In this document: in pieces, positions 6,058-8,173 of the stretch | How positions within the stretch are numbered: the first letter of the stretch is position 1 | Layout of the letters: each line of letters starts with the position of its first letter | Origin: Paracoccaceae bacterium | GTDB lineage: Bacteria; Pseudomonadota; Alphaproteobacteria; Rhodobacterales; Rhodobacteraceae | Reading direction: 5' to 3' | Assembly: GCA_007121115.1 (NCBI GenBank) | Contig: SKMI01000067.1 | Span: 1 to 8,173 of the forward strand | DNA: 8,173 nt | Notes under the pieces: model-generated | What the model was told of the DNA's origin: nothing | Seen by the model: the letters and a program-made list of their open reading frames with translations, nothing else | The model's database searches: none | Made by a program: the position numbers and the translations under genes

Positions 6058-6086
6058 GAAATAGGCCGCAGAGGCGCAAAGCGCAA
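6058..6086 (-). promoter_or_regulatory. Putative promoter of the deformylase operon (possibly leaderless)
   Basis: On the minus strand, TTGCGC (6081-6086) and TATTTC (6058-6063) are 17 bases apart. The -10 box ends six bases before the ATG at 6051, which would place the transcript start at or next to the A of the start codon. Each box matches the sigma-70 consensus at only about three positions, so the call is tentative. Confidence 0.3.
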
Positions 6087-6127
6087 TCTGCGCGGCGGCG
6101 TCGGTGCGGGGCCGCAAGGTGTCCGTT

Positions 6128-6156
6128 TTGCCATGCAGTGCGGGCTGTGGTAATTC
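6128..6156 (+). promoter_or_regulatory. Putative promoter of the methyltransferase/C-S lyase genes
   Basis: TTGCCA (6128-6133) and TAATTC (6151-6156) are 17 bases apart, with TG one base before the -10 box, as in extended -10 promoters. The -35 matches TTGACA at five of six positions; the -10 hexamer itself is weak. The leader would be about 36 bases and would include two copies of CTTGCACG. Confidence 0.38.
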
Positions 6157-6167
6157 GCCGATAGTGC

Positions 6168-6187
6168 CTTGCACGAGGTCTTGCACG
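6168..6187 (+). repeat. 12-bp-spaced direct repeat in the methyltransferase leader
   Basis: CTTGCACG occurs at 6168-6175 and again at 6180-6187, a period of 12 bases, just before the SD (GGGGA, 6187-6191) of the methyltransferase. It could be a regulator site or chance; no known operator is recognised. Confidence 0.35.
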
Positions 6188-6198
6188 GGGAAAGCGAT

Positions 6199-6819
6199 AT
6201 GTCGGAGCAGCAGAGCAATCTGGACAAGGTCTATTCCGTCGGCAGTGGCGCGGCCTTGCAGCGCCATTACGACCAATGGGCCGACAGCTACGATGACGAA
6301 CTCGCCGCCAATGATTACCGCACCCCGGCGCGCGGCGCCGAGGCGCTGGCCCGGCACTGCGCCGACAAGTCGCTGCCGGTACTCGATTTCGCCTGTGGCA
6401 CCGGGCTTTCCGGCGTGGCGCTGCACGCGGCCGGGTTCAGCTGCATCGACGGCACCGACGTTTCGCCCGGGATGCTGGAACAGGCGCGGGCGAAGGGGGT
6501 CTATCGCGCCCTGCTGCCCGCCGGGCTGGACGCGCCGCCGGATGTGACGGGCGCGGGCTACGGCGCGATCACGGCCATCGGCGCCATCGGCACCGGGGCG
6601 GCGCCGGCGTCCTGCATCGACTGGGCGCTCGAAAGCCTGCAGCCGGGAGGGTTGTTCGTGGTCTCGCTCAACGACCACACGCTGGAAGACCCGGACTACA
6701 TGGACCGCGTGACGGGGGCCGAGGCGGCGGGCAAGGTCGCGATCCTGGAAGCAAAGCAGGGCCCGCATCTGCCTGCGCTGGGGCTTGGCGCGCGGGTCTT
6801 CGTGCTGCAACGGCGCTGA
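6199..6819 (+). CDS. Class I SAM-dependent methyltransferase
   Basis: This 206-residue protein has a Rossmann-type methyltransferase fold. The N-terminal YDQWADSYDDEL (24-35) is typical of UbiE/Coq5-like and related small-molecule methyltransferases. SAM-binding motif I is VLDFACGTGL at 61-70. The acidic loop, IDGTDVSPGMLEQA (83-96), is the ribose-contacting region. LQPGGLFVVSL (147-157) is the usual post-motif III strand. ATG 6199 follows GGGGA with seven bases of spacing; a TTG at 6169 in the same frame lies in the leader and is less likely. The gene is divergent from the deformylases and 67 bases upstream of a PLP C-S lyase in the same direction, so it may be co-transcribed with it. The substrate cannot be told from the sequence; a small molecule is more likely than RNA or DNA. 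Confidence 0.9.
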   Translation: MSEQQSNLDKVYSVGSGAALQRHYDQWADSYDDELAANDYRTPARGAEALARHCADKSLPVLDFACGTGLSGVALHAAGFSCIDGTDVSPGMLEQARAKGVYRALLPAGLDAPPDVTGAGYGAITAIGAIGTGAAPASCIDWALESLQPGGLFVVSLNDHTLEDPDYMDRVTGAEAAGKVAILEAKQGPHLPALGLGARVFVLQRR

Positions 6820-6853
6820 GCAGGCGATTGCGGGTTGCACCCCGGCGCGCGCG

Positions 6854-6868
6854 GCGCGAATGTCGCGC
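6854..6868 (+). other. Small hairpin before the C-S lyase ribosome binding site
   Basis: GCGCGA, loop ATG, TCGCGC forms a perfect 6-bp stem only three bases before the AAGGAG SD (6872-6877). In RNA it could affect access to the SD, but in DNA this GC-rich it may be incidental. Confidence 0.3.
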
Positions 6869-6886
6869 GCAAAGGAGTGCCCGCGC

Positions 6887-8059
6887 ATGGATTTCGACCG
6901 TATCATCGACCGCCGCAACACCCATTGCATGAAATGGGACATGATGGCCGCGCGCTATCGCGTGGACCCCAGGGACGGGCTGGCCATGTGGGTGGCGGAC
7001 ATGGATTTCGCCGCGCCCGCGCATGTGACGGCGGCGCTGCGGGCGGCGGTGGATCATGGCGTCTTCGGCTATTTCGGCGATGACCGGGCCTATCTGGACG
7101 CGATCTGCTGGTGGATGGAGAACCGCCACGGCTGGACGGTGGACCCGGGCCACATCTTCACCACGCACGGGCTGGTCAACGGCACCGCGCTGTGCCTGCA
7201 GGCGTTCACCGACCCGGGCGACGGAGTGGTGCTGTTCACGCCGGTTTATCACGCCTTTGCCCGCGTGATCGAAGCGGCCGGGCGGCGGGTGGTGGAATGT
7301 CCGATGGCGGAGGTTGGCGGGCGGTACGAGATGGATCTCGACGCCGCCGATGCCGCGATGACGGGATCCGAGCGCATGGTGATCCTGTGCTCGCCCCACA
7401 ACCCCGGCGGGCGGGTGTGGTCGGTGGACGAATTGCGCGCGCTGGCGGCGTTTGCCGCGCGGCACGACCTGATCCTGGTCTCGGACGAGATCCACCATGA
7501 TGTGCTGATGCCCGGCCAGCGCCACACGCCCATGCCGCTGGCCGCACCGGAGTGCGCGGACCGGCTGGTGATGCTGACGGCGGCGTCCAAGACCTTCAAC
7601 CTGGCCGGGCTGCATGTGGGCAACGTGATCATCGCCGACCCCGCGCTCCGCAAGCGGTTCGCCGAGGTGATGGCGGCGCTGGGCATGTCGCCCAACGCGC
7701 TGGGGCTGGTAGGGGTGACGGCGGCCTATGGGCCAGAAGGCGCGGATTGGGTCGATGCGCTCTGCGCCTATCTGGACGACAACCGCCGCCTGTTCGATGA
7801 CGGCGTGAACGCCATTCCCGGGCTGCGCTCCATGGCGCTGGAGTCGACCTATCTGGCCTGGGTCGATTTTTCCGGCACCGGGATGGACCGGTCCGAGTTC
7901 ACCCGTCGGGTGGAGCGCGACGCCCGCATCGCCGCCAATCATGGCACCACATTCGGGACGGGCGGCGAAAGCTGGCTGCGCTTCAACCTGGCCACCCCAC
8001 GCGCCAATGTGGCCGAGGCGGTGGCCCGGTTGCAACGTGCGTTCGGTGACCTGCAGTAG
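6887..8059 (+). CDS. MalY/PatB-type PLP-dependent C-S lyase (cystathionine beta-lyase-like aminotransferase)
   Basis: This is a 390-residue fold-type I PLP enzyme of the MalY/PatB group. These enzymes cleave the C-S bond of cystathionine or other cysteine conjugates, releasing a thiol, pyruvate and ammonia. WVADMDFAAP at 35-44 is the group's signature near the N-terminus. SPHNPGGRVW (169-178) holds the Asn that contacts the PLP ring oxygen. SDEIHHD (199-205) holds the Asp that pairs with the pyridine nitrogen. SKTFNLAGL (234-242) contains the Schiff-base Lys235, and LRFNLATPR (364-372) the Arg that binds the substrate carboxylate. Length is normal for the family. ATG 6887 is set by AAGGAG nine bases upstream and by the family N-terminus; the same frame is open further upstream without similarity. 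It is probably cytoplasmic, in methionine/sulfur metabolism. A plain aminotransferase is a less likely alternative. Confidence 0.92.
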   Translation: MDFDRIIDRRNTHCMKWDMMAARYRVDPRDGLAMWVADMDFAAPAHVTAALRAAVDHGVFGYFGDDRAYLDAICWWMENRHGWTVDPGHIFTTHGLVNGTALCLQAFTDPGDGVVLFTPVYHAFARVIEAAGRRVVECPMAEVGGRYEMDLDAADAAMTGSERMVILCSPHNPGGRVWSVDELRALAAFAARHDLILVSDEIHHDVLMPGQRHTPMPLAAPECADRLVMLTAASKTFNLAGLHVGNVIIADPALRKRFAEVMAALGMSPNALGLVGVTAAYGPEGADWVDALCAYLDDNRRLFDDGVNAIPGLRSMALESTYLAWVDFSGTGMDRSEFTRRVERDARIAANHGTTFGTGGESWLRFNLATPRANVAEAVARLQRAFGDLQ

Positions 8060-8071
8060 CGCATTGCGGCC

Positions 8072-8150
8072 AGAAAGCGCCCGCTTGAGCCGCCCCGCCC
8101 AGCCCACCCATGGCGCTTCGCGGGCGCTTGTCGGCGCGAAGCGCGCCGAC
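8072..8150 (+). repeat. Structured dispersed repeat, copy B (two adjacent hairpins)
   Basis: This lies 12 bases after the C-S lyase stop. The first unit is a perfect 10-bp inverted repeat, AAGCGCCCGC (8075-8084) with GCGGGCGCTT (8120-8129), enclosing the conserved CCCGCCCAGCCCACCCATGG (8094-8113 region). The 5' arm can also pair 8075-8081 with 8112-8118, as in copy A. The second hairpin follows at once: GTCGGCGCG, loop AAG, CGCGCCGAC (8130-8150), a perfect 9 bp. A further perfect 10-bp pairing, 8113-8122 with 8135-8144, would exclude both hairpins. After the element, GGGTGCAGATCAG resembles GGGTTCAGGGTGGATCAG downstream of copy A. Like copy A it lacks a T-tract. Confidence 0.8.
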
Positions 8151-8173
8151 CGGGTGCAGATCAGCGGAATGGC

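Noticed and set aside
6668..8107. Long open frame on the minus strand opposite the methyltransferase and C-S lyase genes
   Set aside because: Its translation is rich in His, Arg, Gln and Pro with no recognisable domain, it lies opposite two well-supported genes, and such frames are expected in GC-rich DNA with strong third-position GC.
8072..8150. Member of the CcsR/'cuckoo' small RNA family of Rhodobacter
   Set aside because: Those RNAs are defined by a CCUCCUCCC loop. The loop here reads CCCGCCCAGCCCACCCATGG and does not contain that motif.
4105..8173. Minigene starting at the conserved CCATGG of both repeat copies (both would begin MALRGR)
   Set aside because: The shared peptide is explained by the repeat itself. 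In copy A the frame stops after nine codons, and neither copy has an SD before the ATG.

Overview
The window looks like chromosomal DNA of an alphaproteobacterium, most likely of the Rhodobacteraceae (Rhodobacter/Paracoccus/Roseobacter-like). It is GC-rich, genes are tightly packed with overlapping stop/start codons, and it carries a TSUP permease next to an Alph_Pro_TM (TIGR02186-like) protein. This placement rests on gene content and composition, not on a database match.

Layout. (1) Positions 1-4053, plus strand: the 3' part of an operon. It holds the end of a nucleoside/sugar-type ABC ATPase, two overlapping BPD_transp_2 permeases (the BmpA/NupOPQ-type importer class), then a TauE/SafE (TSUP) permease translationally coupled to a secreted, C-terminally anchored Alph_Pro_TM protein. 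(2) Positions 4054-4160: a convergent intergenic region with copy A of a structured repeat. (3) Positions 4159-4419, minus: a small gene, outside any family I recognise, for a Tat-signal-like, cysteine-rich peptide with its own promoter-like sequence. (4) Positions 4517-6051, minus: three tandem peptide deformylase paralogues, transcribed from 6051 downward. The first two keep all three deformylase motifs. The third has lost the metal-binding Cys and the catalytic Glu. (5) Positions 6052-6198: a divergent promoter region. (6) Positions 6199-8059, plus: a class I SAM-dependent methyltransferase followed by a MalY/PatB-type PLP C-S lyase. (7) Positions 8060-8173: copy B of the structured repeat, again just after a plus-strand stop codon.

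The most unusual signal is the repeat pair at 4071-4143 and 8072-8150. The two copies share a nearly identical 40-nt block (37 of 41 aligned columns). Both substitutions in that block are matched by compensating substitutions in the 5' arm, so base pairing is preserved. Each copy is followed, with no gap, by a second perfect hairpin of unrelated sequence. This points to a dispersed element selected for, or propagated with, its secondary structure. The second item of note is the deformylase triplet with a presumably non-catalytic third member. The third is the small Cys/His-rich exported peptide.

There is no stretch over 300 bases without a gene. No tRNA, rRNA, CRISPR array, insertion sequence or phage gene was seen.
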